Shown: in pieces, positions 54,801-64,000 of the stretch
Layout: every line of letters begins with the position of its first letter
Numbering within the stretch: position 1 is the first letter of the stretch
Assembly (NCBI GenBank): GCA_963969365.1
Contig: OZ017762.1
Span: forward strand, 1,736,001-1,800,000
Length of the DNA stretch: 64,000 bases
DNA from: Asterochloris sp. CNOR1
Lineage: Eukaryota > Chlorophyta > Trebouxiophyceae > Trebouxiales > Trebouxiaceae
Reading direction: 5' to 3'
The notes under the pieces: generated by a model
Database searches by the model: none
What the model was told of the DNA's origin: nothing
What the model saw: only the letters and a program-made list of their open reading frames with translations
Translations under genes and position numbers: made by a program

Positions 54801-55620
54801 TGGGAGGGCTGGCCTCTGTGTTTGCAGTCTGGCTTAAACAGAAACAGTTGAAGAGCCAGGCAGGTCTGGAGTCACCGCTGCCGTGCAGATCTGTGCTGCC
54901 TCAACAGGATAGCCCATTGCTGACTTGGCCCCATGTGATTTTGCTGCACCCTGTCCGCCAACAGATTGTCAGCAAACAGCTGGCGTCCACCTCTGTCTGA
55001 CGCGCTGCCCAGGCAGCAGAGCAGCATGGGACCGGCAATGTTCCCTGGAGTCTCTCCAGGAAACAGAGATTGAGCTTTGCCCTCATCTAATTCTTTGTCT
55101 GTCTGCAGGCAGATGCAACAGGAGCGGAAGAGCAGGCGGGACAACCCTGCCCAAGCTGCTTTGCCTGTGCACCCCAGTGGACCTGGGCCTTATGCCGCCG
55201 ATGATGATGCTTGGCAGCGTGTGCGGGGCTGGGCTTGACAGAAGACAGCTCAGGCTCCTCTGCTGACAAGGCTGCCCAGCTGCCTTGAGGAAGCTGAGCA
55301 GCGTGCCAGCGGAGGGGCCAGAGGTGCCCTCTCCCCCGCCCAGCCCCGCACAGGCTGCCGTCCTCAACAGCTTGGCCTGGTGAGCAGAGAGCCGCTCTTT
55401 GCAAGGGACCAGTACTTTTCATGTCGAAAAAGCGCGCCTGCACTGCACTGTGCCTGTCTGGTGTGCCTTGCTAGGGCTCTCTCTTGTGCTGTGCACAGGA
55501 GATCTGTCAGGCCCCTGCCATCTTGCGCTACTGGAGCGCACACTTGGTTCGGCGTGCTAAATGTCTGCAGCATGTGCAGGCGTTTGGCATGACTAGCCAG
55601 GTACGCGCTCCAGGAGCGTA
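51872..55620 (+). CDS. Unidentified exon-like fragments
   Basis: Several stretches look coding but I cannot join or name them. 52317-52410 reads SKLLGAFAVEAAKKGCESRF. 53065-53170 reads MGIREMACIVWPGEYCMQEL. 53440-53712 contains DYQGRIGSVVRS and GIETSYRWGAYCKHFKQVLE. 54130-54396 reads QVGLLLQLLAWQQVLSART. 55300-55378 reads PEVPSPPPSPAQAAVLNSLA. 55500-55603, between gcacag and cag|gtacgc, reads ICQAPAILRYWSAHLVRRAK. They could be the 5' exons of the gene at 59127-63897, a separate gene, or relics. Confidence 0.3.
53095..53235. repeat. Imperfect inverted repeat, ~60-bp arms
   Basis: The centre lies near 53163 (ggtctggttgg / ccaaccagatc). Arms run outward through gagctc and cctggc.agtac with perhaps 75-80 percent pairing. 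A further partial copy of ccaaccagatctgtcaagat lies at 53249. Confidence 0.7.
54673..54737 (+). repeat. 12-bp tandem repeat (Asn-Ala-Glu-Ala/Val)
   Basis: Five units of caatgctgagg(c/t). In one plus frame it reads NAEANAEVNAEANAEANG in a stretch ending STYHHQLSQQ and stop. The unit length is a multiple of three, so it stays open in all frames, which also creates open but meaningless minus-strand frames. Confidence 0.85.
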
Positions 55621-56470
55621 AGATAACAGGGGATGGCAGTTGCCAGGTGAGCTCATATTGCCCTACATTTGATGCAGGCAGTGCTTGTACACAGGTGTGA
55701 ACAAGAGGGAGAGCCTGATGCCTTGATTCACAGGCAGCCATATACTACTGCTTGACAGGGGACGATTGGTTGTACCTCTGGAGTGAGCTTGGCGGCAGCG
55801 CTTCAGCATGAAAGTGTGTCAGTTCACAGCTAAGCCCCTGTCCATGCAATAATGCAATTCATGCGCTCTCAGACCAGATCTGTTGTACCCAGGAACATCA
55901 CCAGCATGTGTGCATGGCCTTGGTTAGGCAATTACCTGCCCATGACTTCTTCAGCATTGCAATTGCACCCAGGGCGCTAAGAGGGGAATGAAGGCTTTGT
56001 TCTGCTGATGCACAGCCTTGCACCAAGGTCTGAGGGGTGACAGTGGTGTGCTGCACTGCTCTGCGTGCTGTGGCCCACTGTTGCACGCTTTAACACAAAT
56101 CTGAGGATGGTGTGCAGCTGCTTCATCGCTCTGCTTCCTGCACGTTGCATGTCTCCTGCTGGCTGGCTGGTGCACAGCCCAGTGCTTTGGCAACATGTGC
56201 CAGGCTGTTGACATTAATTGTCTATGGAGCTTGTCTCATGGACCATGCAAACCCAGGGCACAAGCTCTGTAAGTGCAGCTGCTAGCGTTCTGCAAGCTGC
56301 AAGTGTGGTGTACCGCGCAGTGGAGCTCACCCCATGGACCCTGACAAACCCAGAGCGCAAGATCCATAAGTGCACATGTCCTTAGTCCACAAGGCGCTTC
56401 TGCATTGCCCTGAGCTGGTTCTGTTCTGGCAACAACCGCTTCTATTGGCCAGAGTTGCCGAAAGTTGTAT

Positions 56471-56740
56471 CCCATCAGCACCTCAGGTACATGAATGGGG
56501 ATCACCGTTTGCAATCCCGGTCCTGAGCATGCTCACATCTCTGCCATGACACAATACAGGCTTTGGATGGACAAGCGCATCAGCATGGCCTCCAAGAGAG
56601 TCAGGTCCCATCATCAGCACCTCAGGTACATTAATGGGGATCACTGTTTGCGACCCCTGGCCTGAGCATGTTCACATCTCTGCCATACTATTTTACAGGC
56701 TTTGGATGGACAGGCGCATCAGCATGGCCTCCAGACTGGA
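56471..56740 (+). repeat. ~130-bp direct duplication including an exon-like end
   Basis: Units 56471-56597 and 56607-56740 match at about 90 percent. Each ends with tacaggctttggatggacag or a one-base variant, then gcgcatcagcatggcctcca, i.e. an acceptor plus exon start (in one frame LWMDRRISMASR). Confidence 0.9.
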
Positions 56741-56762
56741 CCTTGTCCTCTGACCAGACCAT

Positions 56763-57159
56763 GAGGGTCTTCAAGAACTCAACCTGAACGACCTGTCTGA
56801 CAAACACAAGCAGCTTGGCAGCAATGATGGCAGCCTGGAGGATGCTGTCAGAGCAGCAGTCGGGAAGGCTGTCACTCGCAGGGGTACCGCATCGAGCCAT
56901 TTGGCTGATTTTGTCTATGGACACACTAGCAAGGCCATGTCTACCTTTGAGATTTGCATAAGCAGCGCACAAGCCAGGCATTGACGAGGAGCTCTTGATG
57001 CTTGGCGAAGCCAAGTCCAGCTGGTCACGTGCTGATGTGGAGGTCTTGTTGCAAAAGCTTAGCAAGCTCACAAAGCGCCTCCTACTTGGACTCCTACTTG
57101 GACTTGTCGCTCCACCAGACCTCATGCTAGCAGGTGATGCCATCAACAATGCAGCTTAG
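56763..57159 (+). CDS. Unidentified 3'-terminal coding stretch (two frames)
   Basis: 56763-56977 is open and reads LQELNLNDLSDKHKQLGS and DFVYGHTSKAMST. From 56971 to TAG at 57157 another frame reads IDEELLMLGEAKSSWSRADV followed by a Leu-rich LLLGLLLGLVAPPDLM. The two are offset by one base, so either a tiny intron or a frameshift separates them. The composition is protein-like, but I recognise no family. The Leu segment contains a 15-base direct repeat. Confidence 0.35.
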
Positions 57160-57619
57160 AATGACCTTGCCCTTCTCCTATTGCATCACACAGTGGTGAA
57201 GGTGTTTGGTGGATGGCACATATTGCCTGAGGTCATTTCCATGGCAAGGGTTGCAGGCTGTCATCTGGTGGCACCAGCTCTGGACCACATTTTACTGATA
57301 TATGGTAGCACTGACTTGATAAAGACCCATGTCACCCACTTGCACCCCCACCTTAAATGTTACCAAATGAAGTGTGGTGGCCATTGTGACTCAGAACACC
57401 ACAAGGTGGGGACTGAAGCTCTGCCTGGAAGACACAGACCCAAAACAAGCCAGACACCACTGGCATGGTGCTGAGCAAGCAGCTCTTGTCTTAGCCATTC
57501 ACTGGTCGCAATCTGCTCAATTGCAACTGTCTGCTGCGGGACAGCACAAATCTTGGTTGGCCATAGGTGCGTATCGCATGAGCTGAGGCGGAAGGCAGGC
57601 AATTTGCACATGGCACACT

Positions 57620-57897
57620 GGCTGCATGCTGCATTTTGAGGGACTGCAGCGCAGCTGCTGCGCTACGGAGTTTTCATTCATCAATCTAGCTGAGTGGTAC
57701 AGCGCATCACTGCTGCCAGCTTTGGCGGCCAGCACAGCAGGCACCAGCTGCTGCAAGCTTCCAGGAGCTGACTCTTTTCTCCTGCCCAGGCCAGGCCACG
57801 ATTGCAGACTGCACAGAGTGTTACAGAGCTGCAGAAGATGGCTGAGCACATGAGACGAGTTGCAGAACGCCGAGCGCCCGTGGCTTCTCTGATGTTG
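57620..57897 (+). pseudogene. Decayed copy of the 5-phosphatase 3' end
   Basis: 57820-57897 aligns with the terminal RhoGAP-like exon at 49570-49650: VTELQKMAEHMRRVAERRAP against VTELQKLAERMTLVAERRAA. Upstream, gactgcagcgcagc and the ccaggccaggccacgat region correspond to intron sequence 49480-49565, so a genomic segment, not an mRNA, was copied. The Gly-His-Asp-Leu start of the exon is lost, and the end diverges after the RRA codons. It lies 8.2 kb downstream of the parent. Confidence 0.8.
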
Positions 57898-59126
57898 AAC
57901 TCAATCTGTCGTTGGATACGCTTAGCATAGAAGTCACTGAGCACCACACCCTTATTTGAGGGATTTAGGTTAGCAAAACAATTTCAGCGATCTGCACGGC
58001 CCAGGGCAGCCCATAGAAAGGCATGTCCGCTCCAATGTGACTTGTTAAGCTCACAAAACACTACATTGACCTTGCCCAGCTGGGAATCAAGCGGGCCCGC
58101 GTGTACTGCTGATCGCTGGGCGCCTCGTGAAGGTAATGGGCAGCCTTCAGCGTGTGCTTTAGCGCGCTCAGCCTTGGTGGAAGTCTCTCTGAAATGTTGC
58201 ATGGCCCCCTGGAACTGTGTCATGGCCTGCCCTTGACAAAGTCCTGAGTCACAGGCCCACGCAAGTAGACAGTCTTGTTCACTCAGCAAAGTGCAGAGCC
58301 TGCTATGTCATGCTGACTGGCGCGCTGGTCTGGGGCCGCTGCAGCCTGTGTGCAGCCTGCCTCCAGCACTCATGCCTCCCAAGTAGCAGCTTTGAGCATG
58401 CGCTGTGTGCCTTGCAGTTGAAGACAGCTCCTGGCAGCAGCAGATAGGGCGCAACCTGAGCAGGCCGCAGCCTTGGTCCAGGAGAGGCGATGTTCAAGCA
58501 GTCCAGCCTCGGTGCGTAAGGCTGCGCAGCTCTGTGCTGCATCTTGCTGGGCTGCACGCATGCTCAGAGGGTGCCTGCATGTCTGCCATGTCTGCGTCAT
58601 GTAGGCGCTGGCAACTTAGAGGAGATGGAAGGACAGGCCTGATAGGGCATTACCCTGCAACATTGGAGAGATGTTCCGCAGAGGTTGCACACAAGCATCC
58701 GGAGGGCAACTCTGTTCCTGCCAAGCAGCAAGGGACCATCTGCTGAGTTGGAGGGTGCTGCTTTGACTGTGATCTGGCGGCAGCAGAGCATGGCCACGAC
58801 ACGCCTGCTGCATGGCAGAGAATCTTGCAGCGCTTCAGTCCTGGCCAATGCAGGGAGCTGATGATATTTCCAGCCCGGGTTTGCAAGGCAGATTTGACTT
58901 GCTTGGGAGTTGAAGCTCACTGCCAGAGGCTGCTTGCTCCCTGGTTGGGTTGCAGCAAACTCTGACCAAGGCGTGACAGTGCCCACACCTGCAGGGGAGT
59001 GTTGTTCCACCCCTCGCCCTGCTGCAAAGCAGCCTGCAGAACCTCCTGGCTTGTGGGCCGCTCTTTGCCTGCTTTGCACAGCAATGTCTTTTCGCACATG
59101 CAAAAGACATGTCGATTATGCTGCAG
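57898..59126. other. No supported gene
   Basis: Only short open stretches without splice support. It may hold upstream exons or the promoter of the gene at 59127. Confidence 0.4.
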
Positions 59127-62100
59127 GCCAGAGCAGCCTGCAGGAGCTGTTGGTGCCCTCGCCGGGGTCGCCGCGGACTCTTGTGGGCAGCCCTAATGGG
59201 CAGAACGATGCAGAGCACCCCTCCCCAATCCTCAGATGGACCTCTGATGGCTCCATGATGGAGGAGCTGATGAAGGCGCTGGGGACCAAGTGAGCTGGGA
59301 TGTGGACCGACCTCAGGGCTGCCTTGCTGCCCGGCTGTGGGACCCTGTGGTCCAGGTCGCAGAGCGTTGGGCCGACTATGTACCGCACAGCACAGGACAG
59401 CTGGATGCATCGCTGTCTGGGGCGCAAACCTAGTCTGGGCTGTCCGCAAGGGGCAGCAACAGGTGAGGGCAGGCAGCCATGCACACAGACACTGCGGCCT
59501 GTGGAAAGCGGCAGCTGAGCCCACACAGATTGACGGTTTTGGAGAGTGGCGCCAAGTGCGTGAGGCCAGCAGCAGCACAGCATGCAATCCCTGCAGGAGC
59601 CTGGACAGCCTGCCCAGCTTCTCGCTGGGCCCTCGGGGTAAGGGCTGTGGTGTTACCAACCAGCATTGCCAGTGCACAGTCCAGGTTGTCTGCTGAGCAC
59701 TTCCTACCTCTGCTGCTGCAGTCCCAGCACCCCAACGTTTGGGGGCGGCGGGGGCAGCCTGTTCAAGGACGGGAGCATCACATCCAGTCTGCAGGCCGCC
59801 AAGGAGGCCGCTGCTGCGGAGCAGGAAGCTGCTGAGGAGAACGGGAAGGAGCAAGAACAGGTAGCTTTCCTGATAGACGCAGCATTCTGGGGGCCTACAG
59901 AGTTCAGTTGGCATGGGTCAACAGCAATGATGAGGCTGCACTCCCTGCAGCCTGTCAAGAAGGCGAACAAACCCTTCGCATTGAGCGCCATGGCCAGCCA
60001 GGCACAATGTCAGGGAACAGCAGGCGTGGAGGTTGTGCTTGCAGCAGTACAGTCAGAGAGGGGCAGGGACTGGGGCCATGTTCACCATGGCGAGACTTGC
60101 AGAGAGAAGGATGCTGAGGGCAAGAGTTGAAAGTTGGTGGGAGACATCAGGTCTGTGTCTCTGCAGCTTAGCTGCTGGGAGACATGCATCATGACAAATC
60201 TGGGGCTTGAATTGGCAAGCTGAGGTACCAGCTGCAGGCCCTGCTGCTCTTTGCCTCATGGTAGCGACAAAATAGTTGGAGGGCTGAGCGGACAGTGTAG
60301 TGGCATAGAAGGGGTCGCCCATGACAGATCATGAGAGGTGCACCATCTGGTGCCCTATCAAATTAGGGCCAGGTGTCCAACTTCACTGCATTGCTTGACC
60401 TAACCTTTGCCTTTTCAATCACTTTGCCATTGTGCACCCAAGGTGCCACCTGTGGCAGACTTTACTGTGCTGAGTGCTGGCTGCCGCTACCTATCATGAT
60501 GCCGCATCGGATCATCATATGGCTCCAGGTGGCGGTTCGACATGTCCATCACTTTTGCCATTTGGCACCCCTGTGCATCTGCTGATGGCCAGATGCACAG
60601 GCCTTGACTGCTGCTGTGCCTGAACGCATCGGGGAAATACGGCGCCAGCATTGTTTCTCAGCAAGTGGAATTAGTCTGCCCATTTGGGGTGCATTAGAGC
60701 TAGGGGTCTCCAAGCCAGGGTCTTTACATATGTGTATGCCTGTCGCCATTTTTGGCACAAAACACAAGCCTTCCTTGCCAGCTGCTTGCCAGCAGTCTTT
60801 GCTGGGTGCTGGCAAAACTAGGCAGGCACTGCTTGCTGGAGGAAGCCAGTGACTGATGCATACCTGGTCGTGCTGCTAGCAGCTGCTCGCTTTACATGCC
60901 CTGTCATCAGTCTCCCAACGACATTGCAGGGCTGTTGCCCACTGCTATCTCCATGCTAATAGTGATCTTGCCCTGCTACAGCCTGAGGAATTGCAGCCAA
61001 CCAGTGGCTCGGGGGGCGCCAGCTCTGTGGCTTCCCAGCCTTTCTCATTTGAGGCGCTGTCAGGAGTGGCAGCACAGGATAGGCCACTGAACAGTCCCAA
61101 CCTCGGGCCGCTGCAGGTGCGGCAAGGTAGCATGCTTAGCTGCATGTCGGCACCCTGATGGTGACAGCGCCCTGTGGGGATTGTCAGTCTGAGAAAACTT
61201 TAAATTCAGAACAGGGGCCGCTGCAGGATTGTGACATGTCGCTTGCGACTGGCCAATCCTGTGCCTGATTGTAAACTGCGCGCTGGGACTACAATACTTG
61301 CTGGCATCACCCAAGTTGTGGCGCCAGTCTTGGGACAGCAAACGTGGGGTGCTTACACAGACTTTGCTCTGGAATGCTATCAAAAGCTGGTCGCCTACGC
61401 TGCAAGGGACTGGAACCAGATTGAGTGTGGCCCTTTCAACGTCCCGCTCTACTGTCATCCTGTCAGGCATCCTGCGCTGTGATGGACACGCTCTGTGCTG
61501 CAGGGACATGGCAGCATCTCAAGCTCGGCTCTGTCTGAAGCCGGGTGGAGCTTTCAAAGTTGGTTGCGTGCACTGCAGGGACGTGGCAGCAGCTCAAGCA
61601 TGGCTCCCTCAGGCTCCAGCTCCACTCTCAGCATGCCCACCTTCAGCACTGGACTCCAGATACCAGATCATGGGCTGGTTTTCTCAGGGCTGCCTGGGCC
61701 GCAGCAGGTGTTCCCGCAGAATCTGTGCGGGGGAAGTCTGATGCCGGGAAGTTCGAGGGGCCTGCGTATGGGGACCGCCTTGCGGGCGCCGCATTCCATG
61801 AGCATGCTTATGAGCTCAGGTGGGCAGCTGCACAGCCGGGTCTGCTGCCTCCTTAGGGCACAGGAGGGTGTGCAACAATCAGTGCCGCTGCTTTGCAGTG
61901 ATGGGTTTGCTTTGGTTCAGGGTCAGAAGTCGCAACCTAAGCGCTTGCCATAGTACCTAGTGGGGCCTCCCACCAGGCTGCTGGTCAACACTGTCGCCCT
62001 GCTACAATTGGCACCTACCCTCTGGGCCACATATGACTTTTGCACGCAGCCAACAGGGTGTGCTGGCAGGCAGTTTCAGAGCACGTCTGCTCCACCCTTG

Positions 62101-63897
62101 TGCCTGCAGCTTGCTGCATACATGTTTCCCGGGCGCCTCCTCTCTGCAGGCCCACCACGACTTTCGCAACCACACCGTAAAGAAACCACTTGCCTCTGCC
62201 CTCGGAGAGCACCCGCTTCACGTGCAGGTCCCATTGTATCTGCCTCAGGCGGCGCCATGATGAACCTCCCACCTCTTTCAGGCCAGATGAGCGCTGATGC
62301 CTGGATGGGCCCCGGGGGCAGCATACCTGCCCTGAGGCCAGGCAGCACGCTCACCCCAGGTGAGCACTCTCTTGCTCTGGCCTGTGGCAGCAGCATTTCT
62401 GCCGCTAGGCCAGGCACTACCCTGTTGCCGTGTGAGTGAGCCCTCTTGCCTCATCTTGCCCCTGTCCTGTGCATGGTGCTGCTGTCACGGGCAATGGCAC
62501 AACGTTGTTGTTATGTGGGGAGGTCACCGTCCTTGTTTATCTGGACTTGAGAGCAGCTCCTCTACTAGCCGTTGTCAAGTCTCTACTGGGCGCCTTCATG
62601 TCTGCAGGGGAGCTGCTGTCACTGCTCAGTGGGGTCACAGAGAGAATTTGAGCTGAAGTGTGCCCCCTCATGCTGCAGAGGTGCCGCTGGCAGTCAACAC
62701 TACCCGCCTCCAGGCCTCCGATGGCACAGTCTCCATAATGCCAGGGATCAGTGTGTGGAGCCCATGGGCTCAGCAGCAGCAGCAGCAAATGCCACCGCCA
62801 CAGCCACTTGGGCAGGAGCAGGGTGACCATGTGAGTCATCTGTTGCAACTGCATGCAGGAGCACTGACGTCGCACTTTGTGGGCTTGCCTTTACTGTGTG
62901 TGGCCTGCTGTCAGCTCAGCAGGCTGCTGCTGTTCATTCCATCTCTCCCCGAAAGGTGTCATGTCAAGCCAGGCACATGCAGCTACAAGCTGCAACACCT
63001 GGGCTAGGTTGACCTTGGCCTGTGCAGGATCTGCAGCAGCAGCTGCTGCAGCAGGCCCGCCTCCTGGAGCAGGTGGCAAGCTCCCCTTCGGCGCTGCAGC
63101 AGGGGTTCAACTCCCTGCGCAGCAGGAGCGTCGAGGGGCCCACAGCATCTCAGCAACAGCATCATCAGCCGAGCTCACCGCGCAGTCGTAGCTTTGACGA
63201 AGCCGGGGGGCGCCCTGGGCAGCCTCTGGGGAATACCGGGCTGAGCCATGGCGGGCATCAGGGTTCCCGCCACTCTGGGTTTGACATGGCGGGTGCTGGC
63301 CACAGCCTGGCGGGCATCCTGGGCCCGGAGCAGGGGCGGGCGGACTCTGCACCCCCCACGCCCACTTGGGCCCACCAGCAGGCGGACTTTGGCCCCTTTG
63401 GCCAGCCTGCAGGCCCCCACATGGGCCCCCACCAGCAGCAACAGCAGCTGGATTTGCTGGGCAGCCGGTCTGCACCGGGCTCGCCAGCTGGGGGGCTGCA
63501 CCACCAGGGGACCTTTGGCCCTGTGCCAGGGCTGCATCAGCAGCCACTCCACCACCAGCAGCAGCATCAGGTGGGGTCCCTGGGCGGCAGCAGGTCTGCT
63601 CCAGGCTCCCCCATGGAGGGCATCGTCCAGGCGCAGGCTGCCTCACTGCAGCAGCAGCAGCCCAGCAGGTTCTTCCTGGAGCAGGCTGGGAGCAGGCGCC
63701 AGCAGCACGTGCCGGCACGAGCGCCGCCGGGAGGGCAGGCCAGGGACGGCCACCAGCAGGTTCCCTTCGACCATCACTTTGACCAAACCTCCAGCATGCC
63801 CATGTACCATCATCAAGGAAGCATGCTGCCCCTTGAGGTGCAGCGCCAGACGCAGCTGCCTGGGTCTCTCATGGTACCTCCCATGCTGCCTGCTCAG
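59127..63897 (+). CDS. Ser/Gly/Gln-rich protein of unknown function (3' end beyond window)
   Basis: Exons inferred from phase: 59127-59289 (LQELLVPSPGSPRTLVG..SMMEELMKALG), 59722-59860 (STPTFGGGGGSLFKDG then an acidic Ala/Glu helix), 60982-61116, 61504-61819, 62228-62359, 62679-62830 and 63028-63897. The last five join cleanly. Exons between 59289 and 59722 are uncertain. The protein is low in complexity: poly-Gln with Pro (WAQQQQQQMPPPQP), a coiled-coil-like DLQQQLLQQARLLEQV, then repeated SRS(A/F/V) boxes (LRSRSVEG, PRSRSFDEAG, GSRSAPGSP twice) and many His-Gln runs. Such architecture is common in RNA-granule and scaffold proteins, but I see no domain that proves it. The reading frame is open to cag|gtagga at 63897 and continues past the edge. 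Confidence 0.6.
61504..61590 (+). repeat. Tandem duplication at an exon start
   Basis: ctgcagggacatggcagcat then ctcaagctcgg (61498) is repeated 66 bases later as ctgcagggacgtggcagcag then ctcaagcatgg (61575). Both have an acceptor and both stay in frame, so either could be the true exon start and the two might be alternative acceptors. Confidence 0.8.
62366..62427 (+). repeat. Decayed copy of the end of exon 62228-62359
   Basis: cagcagcatttctgccgcta and ggccaggcactaccctg then tgtgagtg mirror cagcatacctgccctga, ggccaggcagcacgctc and ccag|gtgagc of the exon end. Confidence 0.8.
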
Positions 63898-64000
63898 GTA
63901 GGAACACAGCTTTCTGCATGAGCCAAAAACCTCAGGTCCATGAGAGCTTGATACACGCCCACCTGCCTCAAGCTGGCATGCTGCTTCCCATGCTGCCTGC

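Noticed and set aside
56688-57149. 153-codon minus-strand open frame
   Set aside because: The plus strand over the same bases has more protein-like stretches and an acceptor repeated in the 130-bp duplication; the minus frame lacks splice support.
58835-59914. 359-codon open frame on the minus strand
   Set aside because: It lies antisense to predicted exons of the Ser/Gly-rich gene, is full of Cys, Pro, Arg and His as expected for a shadow frame, and has no domain.
63107-63718. 203-codon minus-strand open frame
   Set aside because: Antisense to the phase-supported 870-base Gln-rich exon; the Ala/Gly/Pro composition is a consequence of the plus-strand repeats.

Overview
This is nuclear DNA of a green alga, most likely a chlorophyte (a trebouxiophyte-like lineage is a guess). 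The sequence is moderately GC-rich. Its genes are split into many short exons bounded by ctgcag acceptors and gtgag donors, and its PI4-kinase and NSF read closer to plant than to animal relatives. No prokaryotic operon, CRISPR array, tRNA or rRNA was seen.

Layout, left to right. 1-1.2 kb, minus strand: N-domain exons of the SNARE-disassembly ATPase NSF/Sec18, running off the left edge. 2.8-5.4 kb, plus: two tandem copies of an unrecognised gene with three membrane segments. 6.26-30.67 kb, plus: a nearly complete type III phosphatidylinositol 4-kinase alpha (PI4KA), about 36 exons and roughly 2,050 residues. 31.04-32.92 kb, minus: a VTT/SNARE-associated (TVP38/TMEM64, DedA superfamily) membrane protein. 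36.69-49.66 kb, plus: an OCRL/INPP5B-type inositol polyphosphate 5-phosphatase with 5-phosphatase, ASH and RhoGAP-like domains, 22 exons resolved. 50-58.9 kb: inverted repeats, coding-looking fragments I could not assign, and a decayed copy of the 3' end of the 5-phosphatase gene. 59.1-63.9 kb, plus: a Ser/Gly/Gln-rich protein of unknown function, running off the right edge.

All four recognised genes act on membrane identity and traffic. PI4KA makes PI4P at the plasma membrane, the OCRL-type enzyme removes the 5-phosphate from PI(4,5)P2 and so regenerates PI4P, NSF recycles SNAREs, and VTT proteins belong to a family of membrane transporters and scramblases. Whether their proximity means anything is unknown.

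The most unusual property is the introns. Nearly every long intron of PI4KA and of the 5-phosphatase carries one to four decayed copies of the neighbouring exon, often with the splice junction included. Many acceptors read CAG|GT, so exon starts look like donors. This suggests that introns here grow, and perhaps arise, by local tandem duplication around AGGT. Exon borders below were derived by hand from splice consensus, reading-frame phase and remembered family sequences; they are predictions.
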